Source of the DNA: Curtobacterium sp. MR_MD2014
GTDB taxonomy: Bacteria; Actinomycetota; Actinomycetes; Actinomycetales; Microbacteriaceae
DNA: 64,000 bases
Assembly: GCF_000772085.1 (NCBI RefSeq)
Contig: NZ_CP009755.1
Location: 496,001 to 560,000 of the forward strand
Direction: 5' to 3'
Shown: positions 24,093 through 34,600 of the stretch, piece after piece
Layout: each line of letters starts with the position of its first letter
Numbering within the stretch: position 1 is the stretch's first letter
Position numbers and translations under genes: made by a program
The notes under the pieces: generated by a model
Databases searched by the model: none
Seen by the model: the letters and a program-made list of their open reading frames with translations, nothing else
Told to the model about the DNA's origin: nothing

Positions 24093-24266
24093 CTACTTGC
24101 CGATCTTGTCGTCGGCTGCGTGCTCCGCCTTGTCGATCTGGTCGCCGTGGCCACCGCCGGTGGCCTTGTCGGCCGCGTCCGCGGCCTTGCCGAGACCGGC
24201 GTCGGTCGCCTGCTCGCCCTTGTCGCTGTCCGCGAAGTCCTTGGCCTTGTCACCGAGGTCACTCAT
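24093..24266 (-). CDS. Rv0909/MT0933-like small helical protein (annotated antitoxin family)
   Basis: A 57-residue, highly charged protein rich in Asp, Lys, Ala and Gly (MSDLGDKAKDFADSDKGEQ at its start, AEHAADDKIGK at its end). This is the pattern of the MT0933 antitoxin-like family and resembles CsbD-type stress proteins. No toxin gene is adjacent, so an antitoxin role is doubtful here; a general stress protein is as likely. ATG 24266 has GGGAGCAC just upstream. Confidence 0.7.
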   Translation of the reverse strand: MSDLGDKAKDFADSDKGEQATDAGLGKAADAADKATGGGHGDQIDKAEHAADDKIGK

Positions 24267-24351
24267 GTCGTGCTCCCTTGCTCGTCGGATCTGACCCGTC
24301 CGACGCTGCGCCGGTCGGCCCGGACGGGCTCCCAGGTGGGGTGACCGGGTC

Positions 24352-25230
24352 TCAGGCGACGATCTGCACGACCGTGCCGAGCGGGAGTGCGTCGACGGCA
24401 TCGACCGCGTCGCCGTCGAGTCGGACGCAGCCGTGCGACACCGCACCACGCGCCACGGGTTGGTAGTGCAATCCGATCAGTCCGCCGTCCGTGCCGCCGT
24501 AGGGCTCGTCTGCGGCAGCGGAGTGCAGCGTGGTCAGCTGGATCGGGTGCACGGTCTGGTCCTGGGCGGGGTCGAGGTACCGGGCCTGGATGTACCCGAT
24601 GACGCCGGTCGGGGTCGGGGTGCCCCCGGCGCCGACCCCCGCGGGGAAGTCGTGCAGGGTCGTGCCGTCCGCGTCGACGATCGACACCGTCTGCTTGCCC
24701 ACCGAGATCACGACGTGGTCGGGGAGCGATCGGCTCCGGTGCAGGAGGTCCCGTCGGATCCAGGCCGCGCTCTGTGCGGCAGCGGCACCGTTCGTCGCGG
24801 ACGGTAGCGCCTGCCGCGCAGGGGTCAGGACCATGGCCCAGTCGCCGGACACCTGCACGGGGACGACGACGGTCGCCTGGCCCAGGAAGTTCTTCGCGGC
24901 GAGCCGCGCGACGGGCTGGGCGCGGTCCTCGCCGTAGAGCGGCGCGTCGGACGAGATCGTGTACGCCTCGTCGGCCACCTCGGGGATCGTGGACTCGTAG
25001 TAGGGGATCAGGCCGCCGATGACGGCGTCGTACTTCGCCTCCGGCAGGATCGTGACCTGCGCTGCGGTCGGTGCGGCGTAGGGCGTGCTCGTGGCGGTGG
25101 CGCTGGACGTCGCCGACGGCTTCGTCTCCGCCGTGGTGCCGTGCCCGGTGCAGCCGGCGAGGCCGAAGGTCAGGAGCAGTGCGGCGCCGAGCGCCGGGAT
25201 CGTGAGGCGGACGGTTCGGGTGTGGGTCAT
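24352..25230 (-). CDS. L,D-transpeptidase lipoprotein (YkuD domain); paralogue of the 7993-8868 gene
   Basis: A 292-residue lipoprotein: the signal peptide ends in the lipobox LAGC with C27 as the lipidated residue. The middle region (LPEAKYDAVIGGLIP, SDAPLYGEDRAQPVAR, FLGQATVVV, VLTPARQALPSA) and the YkuD domain (S265-H266-G267-C268-V-R; IGLHY before it) match the first transpeptidase segment by segment. It should act on peptidoglycan stem peptides outside the membrane. It lies 75 bases downstream of the Ig-like LPVVAG gene, separated by a hairpin, the same order as at 6-9 kb. Confidence 0.9.
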   Translation of the reverse strand: MTHTRTVRLTIPALGAALLLTFGLAGCTGHGTTAETKPSATSSATATSTPYAAPTAAQVTILPEAKYDAVIGGLIPYYESTIPEVADEAYTISSDAPLYGEDRAQPVARLAAKNFLGQATVVVPVQVSGDWAMVLTPARQALPSATNGAAAAQSAAWIRRDLLHRSRSLPDHVVISVGKQTVSIVDADGTTLHDFPAGVGAGGTPTPTGVIGYIQARYLDPAQDQTVHPIQLTTLHSAAADEPYGGTDGGLIGLHYQPVARGAVSHGCVRLDGDAVDAVDALPLGTVVQIVA

Positions 25231-25249
25231 GCGGTGTTCCTCCGGTGGG

Positions 25250-25290
25250 CCGCGGACGGGGTGCGACCGCTGGTCGCGCCCCGTCCGCGG
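25250..25290. terminator. 19-bp-stem hairpin between the LPVVAG gene and the transpeptidase gene
   Basis: CCGCGGACGGGGTGCGACC (25250-25268) pairs with 25272-25290, one G-T pair, 3-base loop. It occupies most of the gap between the two same-strand genes, as do the hairpins at 7854-7947 in the other transpeptidase locus, and may partly uncouple the transpeptidase gene. Confidence 0.7.
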
Positions 25291-25305
25291 ACCGCTGTGT
25301 GGTGA

Positions 25306-26883
25306 CTAGCCGGCGACGACCGGGAGGGTCCCGGTGGGTCGCGCCGGCGTCGTGCCGGTGCCCGTGCTGGCACCCGGTGTGGTGCCGGTGCCCGGAGCAG
25401 TGCTCGTCCCGACCGCCGGCAGGGTGATCGAGAAGTCGATGGTGTCGACGACGGTCGCATCGCTGTCGACCTCGCCCACCGTGAGCTCCTGCTCCGTCGC
25501 CGCCGAGTCGGAGAACGTGCCCGTGGTCGTCCACGTCCCGTCCGCCTGCACGAGGGTCGGCGGAGCGACGACGTCGCCGTCGGCGTCGACGACCGCGATC
25601 GCGTCGCCGGGGGTGCCCTTGCCCGAGAAGGTCACCGTCCGGGAAGCGACGGTGGAACCGTCCTTCGGCGTGACCAGGGTCAGGGGCGTCGTGACGGGGG
25701 TGGAGGCTGCCGGCAGGGTGATGGTGAAGTCGACCGTGCCCTGACCCTGCGCGCCACCGACCTGGTTCACGGACAGCTTCTGGACGACGGCAGCCGAGTT
25801 GCTGAACGTGCCCGTGGTCGTCCAGGTGCCGTCTGCTCCGACGAGGACCTGCGGGGCGACCCGGTCGCCGTCGGCGTCCAGGGTGTTCACCAGGTCGCCG
25901 GGGGTACCGGTGCCGGTGAACGTGACGGTGCGCGACCCGACGGTCGAGCCGTCCTTCGGGCTGGTCAGCGAGAACTGGTCGGCCGGCGCCACCGCGGGGA
26001 GCGTGATGTCCACCGTCGTGTCGCCGGCGCCGCTGCCCCCACGGACGTCGGTCACGCGGACGGCCTGCTGCCGCGCCGCCGTCGACGGGAAGGTGACCGT
26101 GGCGGACCACGTCTGATCGGCCCCGACGACGACGACGCCGGTGAGGCGCTGGTCGTTCGTGCCGAGGAGGTTGACGGTGTCGCCCTGCTGACCGGTGCCG
26201 GTGAAGGTGACGGTGCGCGAGTCGACGGCCGAGCCGTCCTTCGGGCTGGTCACGGAGAACGTGGCCTGGGTGGCCTCGGCGGCCGCCGTGAAGCTGGCCT
26301 GGTCCTGGACCTGGAACCCGCTGTTCTCCTCGAGGACCGTGTAGGTCTTCGCGTCGGTGCCGGCGCTCGCGGGGATCTCGTAGGTGAGCTTCCACGTGCC
26401 GTCGCTGCCCACGGCGCTGCGCTGGACGGTGCCGTTCGCCGGGTCCACCTGCACGGTGAGGCCGGGGGTGCCGGTGCCGGTGACCGTCAGGGTGCGGCCC
26501 GACACCGTGTGCGAGCTCACCGCGAAGGCGGTCTGCTGCGCGGGGACCTCGACGGTCAGGCTGCCGTCGGCGTTCAGGCCGTTCTGCTGGTCGAGCTCGT
26601 ACGTGTGCGCTGCCTTGTCCGGCAGCGTGTACGTGATCGTCCAGCTGCCGTCCGCGGCGATCTCGTGCCGTTCGGCCGGGAAGCCCTTCTGCAGGATGAC
26701 GTTCTCGCCCGGGGTGCCCTTGCCCGTCAGGGTCAGCACACCGTTCGACACCGACTGACCCGTGAGCCGCAGGTCGGCCGGGTCGGCGTTCGCGGGGGTG
26801 GCGACCAGCGTGAGGCCGCCGATCAGGATCGCGGCGCACGCGGGGACCGCGAGCGCCTTCTTGCTCCAGAGAGCCTTGTTCAT
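25306..26883 (-). CDS. Secreted Ig-like-repeat protein ending in LPVVAG
   Basis: A 525-residue exported protein. The signal peptide MNKALWSKKALAVPAC... ends near ATPANADPA (about residue 33). The mature part is about six Ig-like modules of about 70-75 residues, each with a recurring core such as SPKDGSTVGSRTVTFTGTGTPG and ADGTWTTTGTFSNSAA, typical of bacterial adhesins. It ends with a Gly/Thr/Pro-rich linker and stops exactly after GTLPVVAG. No transmembrane anchor follows. The C-terminal layout (linker, LPVV, small residue, G, stop) is the same as in the PAP2 phosphatase at 6-8 kb, although the rest of the two proteins is unrelated. A transpeptidase gene follows. Confidence 0.85.
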   Translation of the reverse strand: MNKALWSKKALAVPACAAILIGGLTLVATPANADPADLRLTGQSVSNGVLTLTGKGTPGENVILQKGFPAERHEIAADGSWTITYTLPDKAAHTYELDQQNGLNADGSLTVEVPAQQTAFAVSSHTVSGRTLTVTGTGTPGLTVQVDPANGTVQRSAVGSDGTWKLTYEIPASAGTDAKTYTVLEENSGFQVQDQASFTAAAEATQATFSVTSPKDGSAVDSRTVTFTGTGQQGDTVNLLGTNDQRLTGVVVVGADQTWSATVTFPSTAARQQAVRVTDVRGGSGAGDTTVDITLPAVAPADQFSLTSPKDGSTVGSRTVTFTGTGTPGDLVNTLDADGDRVAPQVLVGADGTWTTTGTFSNSAAVVQKLSVNQVGGAQGQGTVDFTITLPAASTPVTTPLTLVTPKDGSTVASRTVTFSGKGTPGDAIAVVDADGDVVAPPTLVQADGTWTTTGTFSDSAATEQELTVGEVDSDATVVDTIDFSITLPAVGTSTAPGTGTTPGASTGTGTTPARPTGTLPVVAG

Positions 26884-29120
<2,237 letters not shown>

Positions 29121-29142
29121 CGCCCCTCCGCCCCGGGAACGA

Positions 29143-29173
29143 CGAAGCCCCCGCCTCGGTGGCGGGGGCTTCG
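29143..29173. terminator. Hairpin terminator after the purA operon
   Basis: A 13-bp perfect stem (CGAAGCCCCCGCC with GGCGGGGGCTTCG) around TCGGT, between converging genes. Confidence 0.85.
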
Positions 29174-29183
29174 TCGTGTCTGC

Positions 29184-30182
29184 TCACGCCTCCGGCAGGC
29201 GGTACGTCCCGACCGTGATCGTGTGCGCGCCCTGGCCGGCCAGCTGCCGCACGACCGAGTCGGTGCGCGCCCGGTTCGGCACGGCGTGCTTGCGTGCCAG
29301 GTCGGTGACGAGTCCGCGGAGCTCGTTGTCGTTCGTCACGACGGCGGTCGTCGCGGAACGACCCGTCGGCGTCGTGCTCGTGCTGCGGTCCTCGGGGTTG
29401 ACGTACGCCGCGGCGTCGCCGGAGTAGAACACGCACGAGTCGACCCACTGCGGTCCGTTGCCGTCCTCGTCGGCCAGGAACCGCTGCAGCCGGCGGGCCT
29501 GCTGCCGGACCTGCCGGGTCGGGGCGTTCCCGCCGGACTGCACCCGGACCTGCCACCAGTGCTCGACGTCGTCCGCGTGGTCGAGGACGCGACGGCTGCG
29601 GACCTGGATCGCGAACGACCCGGTCAGGGAGGACTCGTCGAGCAGGTTGCGGAACGCGTGGTGCACGGCGCTCGGCTTGCGGCCGTCGAACACGATGCCG
29701 TTCCACCGCTTGTTCTCGATGACCAGCACGTGGCCGGACTCGAACACGAGCACGTGGTCGAGCTGGGCGGCGTAGCTGCGATCTCTGTCCCGCTCGCCCT
29801 GGGCCACCGGCACGAACACCACGTTGGTCAGCAGGGCGCCGTTGATCCCGGCGGCCTTGCAGACCTCGAGGATCGTGCGCTGCGATGCCTCTTCCCAGCG
29901 CATGCCGGTGCGGGCGAGGGCGCGACCGGCCTCCGCTTCGGCGAGGGCTTGCTGGCGGGACGTCTCGGCACCGGCGAGCTGCCGCGCGTGCTCCGCGTCG
30001 GCGGCTGCGGTCTGCTCGCGGTGTTCCCGCTCGAGGGTGCCGGTGCGGTGGTCCAGCCGGACCTCGGCGTCGGACAGGGCGGCACGGTTGGAGGACTGGG
30101 TCCGCCGCAGGACGATCACCAGGACGACCACGACGATCGCGAGCCCCCCGGCGACCACCCACGGCACGAGGTCGCTGGTCAT
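29184..30182 (-). CDS. NERD-domain membrane protein
   Basis: A 332-residue protein: an N-terminal transmembrane helix (about 6-26), a charged Ala/Glu/Arg-rich coiled-coil (about 30-95), then a NERD (nuclease-related) domain with AQLDHVLVFESGHVLVIENKRWNG, in which D, E and the ENK motif correspond to the D-x(n)-ExK nuclease core. NERD proteins are thought to process DNA, though few are tested. ATG 30182 is preceded by GAGGTG. It is a single gene, divergent from the next membrane protein. Confidence 0.85.
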   Translation of the reverse strand: MTSDLVPWVVAGGLAIVVVVLVIVLRRTQSSNRAALSDAEVRLDHRTGTLEREHREQTAAADAEHARQLAGAETSRQQALAEAEAGRALARTGMRWEEASQRTILEVCKAAGINGALLTNVVFVPVAQGERDRDRSYAAQLDHVLVFESGHVLVIENKRWNGIVFDGRKPSAVHHAFRNLLDESSLTGSFAIQVRSRRVLDHADDVEHWWQVRVQSGGNAPTRQVRQQARRLQRFLADEDGNGPQWVDSCVFYSGDAAAYVNPEDRSTSTTPTGRSATTAVVTNDNELRGLVTDLARKHAVPNRARTDSVVRQLAGQGAHTITVGTYRLPEA

Positions 30183-30320
30183 GGGTTCACCTCACCACGG
30201 CTCGACGCGAGTCGGTCGCCGCACCCCGGCGCGTCCCGAGGTCCGGTGGGCGATGTGTCCGACGGCCCACGGGTGGCAGCGGACGCCGGCACGATCCGCC
30301 GTGGTCGGTACGGTGCCGTG

Positions 30321-31265
30321 GTGCACCAGGAAGAGCGCGGCAGCGCGCAGCAGATCACCGTCGGAGTCGCGGTCGGAGCCGGGGCGGCCGTCGCCGGTCT
30401 GCTCCCGTGGATCATCACCGGGATGCGGCTCCCACTGCAGAACCTGTGGGCGACGCCGACCACCGACCCGTCGGACATGCCGATCGCCCTGCTGCCGTTC
30501 AGCCAGTACGCGGTGACGACCATCGCGGCACTGCTGCTCGTCGGGGGAGTCGTCGCCGGCATCGCCGTCCGGGTACTGCGTGCTCGCGGGTCCGTCCGGC
30601 GCAGCGGATCGCTCGCGGCGCTCGCCGGGCTGGTCGGGGTGCAGGTCGTGGCCGTCGTCGAGACCGCCGTCGTCACGGGCGCCGGCATGCGGATGGACGG
30701 GACGCCGGGTACCGGTGCGGACGTCAGCGCCGCGCAGTTGTACGTCGTCGCGCTCACCGTCGGGTCGCTCGTGTGCGTCGGAGCGGCGGCGGTGCTCGCT
30801 GCGCTCGTCGCCCGAGCGGCTCCCGGCGGTGCGCTCGTCGCACTCGCCGTCGGTGCGGTGGCGCTCGGGTCGTGGGCGAACACGTTCGTCGTCCCGCCGG
30901 TGTCCTCGCCCGGCGACGCGGCGGGCGTCGTCCTCGCGGTGCTGCGGTGGCTGCCGGCCGTTGCGGTCGGTGCGGCGATCGCGTGGACCGGGCTCCGTAC
31001 GGTCGGTCAGGGCATCGCCGCGCTGATCGCGCTCGGGCTCTTGTGGACGGGGACCGCGGCGATCACGGCGGTGTCGTACGCACTGGGGTCGCGCGTGTAC
31101 CTGCCGTACCCGCTCGAGATGGTGTCGGCCGGCGCCACGGTCTTCGTGATGGCGATGGGACCGGCGGGAGCGACCCTGGTGCCGCTGCTGGTCGCCGCCG
31201 TCATCGGAGTCGCCGGTGCGGTCGTCGTGCGCTTGCGGGACGGACGGCGCCGGTCGGAGCCCTGA
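30321..31265 (+). CDS. Polytopic membrane protein of unknown function
   Basis: A 314-residue protein with about eight strongly hydrophobic segments, for example ITVGVAVGAGAAVAGLLPWI and LAALAGLVGVQVVAVVETAVV, small-residue-rich and lacking charged motifs within helices. The positive tail RLRDGRRRSEP suggests a cytosolic C-terminus. I do not recognise the family. GTG 30321 is chosen because TACGGT (30309-30314) lies six bases upstream, fitting a leaderless start. Confidence 0.7.
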   Translation: MHQEERGSAQQITVGVAVGAGAAVAGLLPWIITGMRLPLQNLWATPTTDPSDMPIALLPFSQYAVTTIAALLLVGGVVAGIAVRVLRARGSVRRSGSLAALAGLVGVQVVAVVETAVVTGAGMRMDGTPGTGADVSAAQLYVVALTVGSLVCVGAAAVLAALVARAAPGGALVALAVGAVALGSWANTFVVPPVSSPGDAAGVVLAVLRWLPAVAVGAAIAWTGLRTVGQGIAALIALGLLWTGTAAITAVSYALGSRVYLPYPLEMVSAGATVFVMAMGPAGATLVPLLVAAVIGVAGAVVVRLRDGRRRSEP

Positions 31266-31316
31266 GCAGGATCGGTGCGGCCAGGTCGAACGGCGCTGGG
31301 CGGCTTCCGGACCGCG

Positions 31317-32036
31317 TCAGCGCGGCCAGGTCGCGACGACCGCCACCGCGTTGAACAGCACGTGCGCCACGATCGCGCCGCCGATGCGGTTCGTCATCGC
31401 GACCAGGGTGCCCGTGAGCAGCCCGAGCACGAAGGTCGTCAGGAACACCTGCACCCCACCGAGCGAGGTCGTCGCCGACCCGAGGAAGAGGTGCGACAGC
31501 GCGAACAGGAACGCCGTCACGAGCACGGCCAGCCAGCGCGTCCGGGGCGTGAGCTCGGCGGCGAGCAGGCGCTGGAACAGCCCGCGGAAGAAGAGCTCCT
31601 CGAGCACGGGGCTGACCAGCACGATGCCGACCGCCGACACGAGCAGCAGCCCGATGTCCGGGGTCCCGAGCGACGGCGCGGGCTGCAGGCCGCTCGTCCC
31701 GGTGAACGACAGCGCGAGCACGGCGTCGAACACCCGCGTCAGGATCACGACCCCGAGCGCGAACACGAGGTCGCCGAGCTCGATCCGGAAGCGACCGAAC
31801 AGGTCACGGCCCGAGCGGCGCAGGACCCAGACGATGCCGAGCACGAGCGGCACCCACACCGCGAGGTTGCCGAGCAGCACCTGGAGCACCGGGCCGGGGA
31901 CGGCGCCGCGCAGCGTCAGGCTGCTCACGATCCGGGCGAGCACGACCGCCACGACGAGGGCGACCAGCAGGGCGACGAGGTCGCGTTGCCGGGCGGTCGA
32001 GGGCTCGGTGGCGGCCACTTCCGGCTCGGATGTCAT
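31317..32036 (-). CDS. CPBP-family intramembrane metalloprotease
   Basis: A 239-residue membrane protein with the family motifs EELFFRG near residue 145, FLFALSHLFLG about 35 residues on, and HVLFN near the C-terminus (residue about 227), which form the zinc site. About seven helices are predicted. It is the second CPBP protein of the window and is not similar outside the motifs to the one at 4954. TACGCT (32048-32043, minus strand) stands six bases before the ATG at 32036, so it is probably leaderless. Substrate unknown. Confidence 0.87.
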   Translation of the reverse strand: MTSEPEVAATEPSTARQRDLVALLVALVVAVVLARIVSSLTLRGAVPGPVLQVLLGNLAVWVPLVLGIVWVLRRSGRDLFGRFRIELGDLVFALGVVILTRVFDAVLALSFTGTSGLQPAPSLGTPDIGLLLVSAVGIVLVSPVLEELFFRGLFQRLLAAELTPRTRWLAVLVTAFLFALSHLFLGSATTSLGGVQVFLTTFVLGLLTGTLVAMTNRIGGAIVAHVLFNAVAVVATWPR

Positions 32037-32189
32037 GGGGCGAGCGTAGAGGACGACCGACGCAGATCGGCAAGAACAGCCGAGTGAGGCTCAATGGTGT
32101 GGCACTATTTGTATGCCGTCTGCTGGGACAAGCCCACGGAACCTGTGTCGGGACCACAGGAACGGCCAGGATCGGGGAAGGCGGGCCGC

Positions 32190-33638
32190 GTGGAACTGCG
32201 CGACTACATCACAGTGCTGCGGAAGAGTTGGGCACTGATCCTCGTGCTCGCCCTGGTGGGCGTCGCGGCGGCGGCAGGGTTCTCCCTGCTGAAGAAGCCG
32301 GTGTACTCCGCCGAGGCGCAGGTGTTCGTGTCGACGGAGACGTCGGGCAGCGCCAGCGACCTGGCCCAGGGCAACACCTTCACGCAGCAGCGCGTGCTGA
32401 CGTACTCGAACCTGGTGTCGACGCCGATCGTGCTCCTGCCGGTCATCTCGTCGCTCGGGCTCGACATGAACGCGGACGAGCTGTCGAAGATGGTGTCGGC
32501 GACGGCGCCGACGAGCACGACCCTCATCTCGATCACGGTCAACGGCACCGATCCGGTGCAGGCGACGAACATCGCGAACGCGACCTCGCAGAGCCTCACC
32601 AACGTGGTCGAGGACATCGAGGCCACCGACGAGAACGGCTCGAGCAGCGTCAAGCTGACCCGGGTGAAGCAGGCGCAGGTGCCGAGCTCGCCCGTCAGCC
32701 CGAACGTCCCCGTCAACATCGCCCTCGGCCTGCTCGTCGGTCTGGCGCTCGGCGTCGGCATCGCCGTGCTGCGCGAGACGCTCGACAACCGCGTCCGCGT
32801 CGAGACCGACGTCGAGAAGATCAGCGACAAGCCCGTCGTCGGCGGCATCGCCTACGACAACAAGGCGTCCGAGCGACCGCTCATCGTGCAGGTCGATCCG
32901 CGCAGCCCGCGCGCCGAGTCCTTCCGCACGCTCCGCACGAACCTGCAGTTCCTCGACCTCGGTACCGGCTCGCGCACGTTCGTCATGACGTCGTCGATGC
33001 AGTCCGAGGGCAAGAGCACCACCGTCGCGAACCTGGCGATCGCGCTGGACAGCGCCGGCTTCAAGGTCATCCTGATCGACGCCGACCTCCGTCGCCCCCG
33101 CGTCGGCGAGTACATGGAGGTGGACGGCTCCGCCGGTCTGACCGACGTGCTCATCGGTCGCGCGAGCCTGGAGGACGTCGCGCAGCCCTGGGGCCGCGGC
33201 AACATGGTCGTGCTGCCCGCCGGCCAGATCCCGCCCAACCCGTCGGAGCTCCTCGGCTCGAAGGCCATGCAGGACCTGATCGAGACGCTCGAGCAGCAGT
33301 TCGACTACGTGCTCTTCGACGCGCCGCCGCTGTTGCCCGTCACCGACGCCGCGATCCTGTCGAAGAAGGCGTCCGGCGCCATCCTCGCGGTCGCGTCCGG
33401 CAAGACCCACAAGGGCCAGCTCGCCGCCGCCGTCGCGTCGCTCGAGAACGTCGGCGCACCGATCGCCGGCTTCGTCATCACGATGATGCCGGTCAAGGGT
33501 CCGGGCGCGTACGGCTACGGCCGCTACGGGTACGGCTACGGGTACGGCCTCGACGAAGAGGAACCGCCCCAGAAGTCCACCAAGTCGCCGGGGAAGACCC
33601 GCGGCAAGCTCGGCGTGGTCCGCCGCGCGGACCGCTGA
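32190..33638 (+). CDS. Polysaccharide chain-length determinant / BY-family tyrosine autokinase
   Basis: A 482-residue fusion. The Wzz-like N-terminal part has two membrane helices (about 13-33 and about 170-190) around an extracytoplasmic domain ending VPSSPVSPNVPVN. The cytosolic kinase has Walker A SEGKSTT (about 271-277), Walker A' VILIDADLRRPR (about 291-302) and Walker B YVLFDAPP (about 371-378). The C-terminal tyrosine cluster AYGYGRYGYGYGYG (about 440-453) is the autophosphorylation site. Such proteins set polymer length and drive Wzy-dependent assembly. GTG 32190 is inferred: the Wzz domain begins immediately (ELRDYITVLRKSW). It opens the exopolysaccharide locus. Confidence 0.92.
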   Translation: MELRDYITVLRKSWALILVLALVGVAAAAGFSLLKKPVYSAEAQVFVSTETSGSASDLAQGNTFTQQRVLTYSNLVSTPIVLLPVISSLGLDMNADELSKMVSATAPTSTTLISITVNGTDPVQATNIANATSQSLTNVVEDIEATDENGSSSVKLTRVKQAQVPSSPVSPNVPVNIALGLLVGLALGVGIAVLRETLDNRVRVETDVEKISDKPVVGGIAYDNKASERPLIVQVDPRSPRAESFRTLRTNLQFLDLGTGSRTFVMTSSMQSEGKSTTVANLAIALDSAGFKVILIDADLRRPRVGEYMEVDGSAGLTDVLIGRASLEDVAQPWGRGNMVVLPAGQIPPNPSELLGSKAMQDLIETLEQQFDYVLFDAPPLLPVTDAAILSKKASGAILAVASGKTHKGQLAAAVASLENVGAPIAGFVITMMPVKGPGAYGYGRYGYGYGYGLDEEEPPQKSTKSPGKTRGKLGVVRRADR

Positions 33639-33651
33639 CGGCGGTCGGGGG

Positions 33652-34596
33652 ATGAGCCAGCGCCGGGGGATCCGAAGCCTCGGGAGCGAGCTGCCGCGGA
33701 CGACGCTGATCGGGATCGCACTCGTGGTCGTCGCGCTCGTCGTCGTCGACGTCGTCCTGGTGGCGCTGGCGCTCGCGCGCACCGCGCCGGAGGCGCGTGG
33801 CGACGCCGGTCCGGTGCCGACGTTCGGTTCGAGCGCGTCAGCGCCGGCGACGCCGGGACCGTCCGCCACCGCGTCCGCAGGACCGACGGCCGACGGGGTG
33901 TCGACCCGCCACATGCTGTCCGCGGTCGACGGCCTGGAGGCATGGCGAGCCTCCAGTACGACCTGTGACGTCTCCGAGACGGTGCTGGAGCACACCACCG
34001 ACGGCGGGCAGGAGTGGTCACCCGTCGCCCTGGGCGACGACGTGCGGACCATCGGGTCGCTGCGTGCGACCGCCGAGGGCCTGTCCGTGCTCGTCGGCGT
34101 CGGCGACGAGTGCGCGACCGAGGTCCGCACGAGCACCGACGACGGAGCCACCTGGGTGCTCGGGACCGCCGGTGCCGCCGGCGCAGGGGTGACCGACCAG
34201 GGGCTGGTGCTCGGTGACGCGGTCGTGCCCTCGCCCTGCGAGGAGCCGCTCGACGCCTTCCGCGGTGACAGCACGACGCTGGTCGCGTGCGCCGACGAGC
34301 TGCAGTGGCGCACCGGTACCGGTGCCTGGGTGACCGTGCCGATCGACGGCGTCCGTGCGCTCGCGGTGAACGGGACCGAGTACACGCTCGCCCGCGTCGG
34401 GACCGACTCGTGCAACGGCGTGCAGATCGAGACGATGCCGGCGTCGGGTGTGACGCCTGCGACGACCACCACACCGATCGGGTGCAACCCGGTCGCGACG
34501 GAGGGCGCGATCGCGCTCGACCGCTCCGGGCAGGACGTCTGGATGTGGGCGGGCGACAGCGTCGCGGTGTCGAACGACGGCGGGGCGACGTGGTGA
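33652..34596 (+). CDS. Membrane-anchored BNR/propeller-like protein in the polysaccharide locus
   Basis: A 314-residue protein: one helix (about 18-42), a Ser/Ala/Pro linker, then an extracytoplasmic region with repeating Asp-box-like motifs (TTDGGQEWSPV, STDDGATWVLG and the final SNDGGATW), as in BNR/sialidase-type and photosystem-assembly-like beta-propellers. Four-plus cysteines (TTCDVS, GDECATE, SPCEEP, VACADE, DSCNG, IGCNP) may form disulfides. It ends abruptly within the last Asp-box motif, which may close the propeller. Position between the kinase and the priming transferase suggests a part in polymer assembly or sensing. No catalytic residues are identified. Confidence 0.65.
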   Translation: MSQRRGIRSLGSELPRTTLIGIALVVVALVVVDVVLVALALARTAPEARGDAGPVPTFGSSASAPATPGPSATASAGPTADGVSTRHMLSAVDGLEAWRASSTTCDVSETVLEHTTDGGQEWSPVALGDDVRTIGSLRATAEGLSVLVGVGDECATEVRTSTDDGATWVLGTAGAAGAGVTDQGLVLGDAVVPSPCEEPLDAFRGDSTTLVACADELQWRTGTGAWVTVPIDGVRALAVNGTEYTLARVGTDSCNGVQIETMPASGVTPATTTTPIGCNPVATEGAIALDRSGQDVWMWAGDSVAVSNDGGATW

Positions 34597-34600
34597 CGCG

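Noticed and set aside
33508..33550. Tyrosine/glycine repeat of the BY-kinase as slippage artefact
   Set aside because: A C-terminal tyrosine cluster is a defining functional feature of this kinase family.
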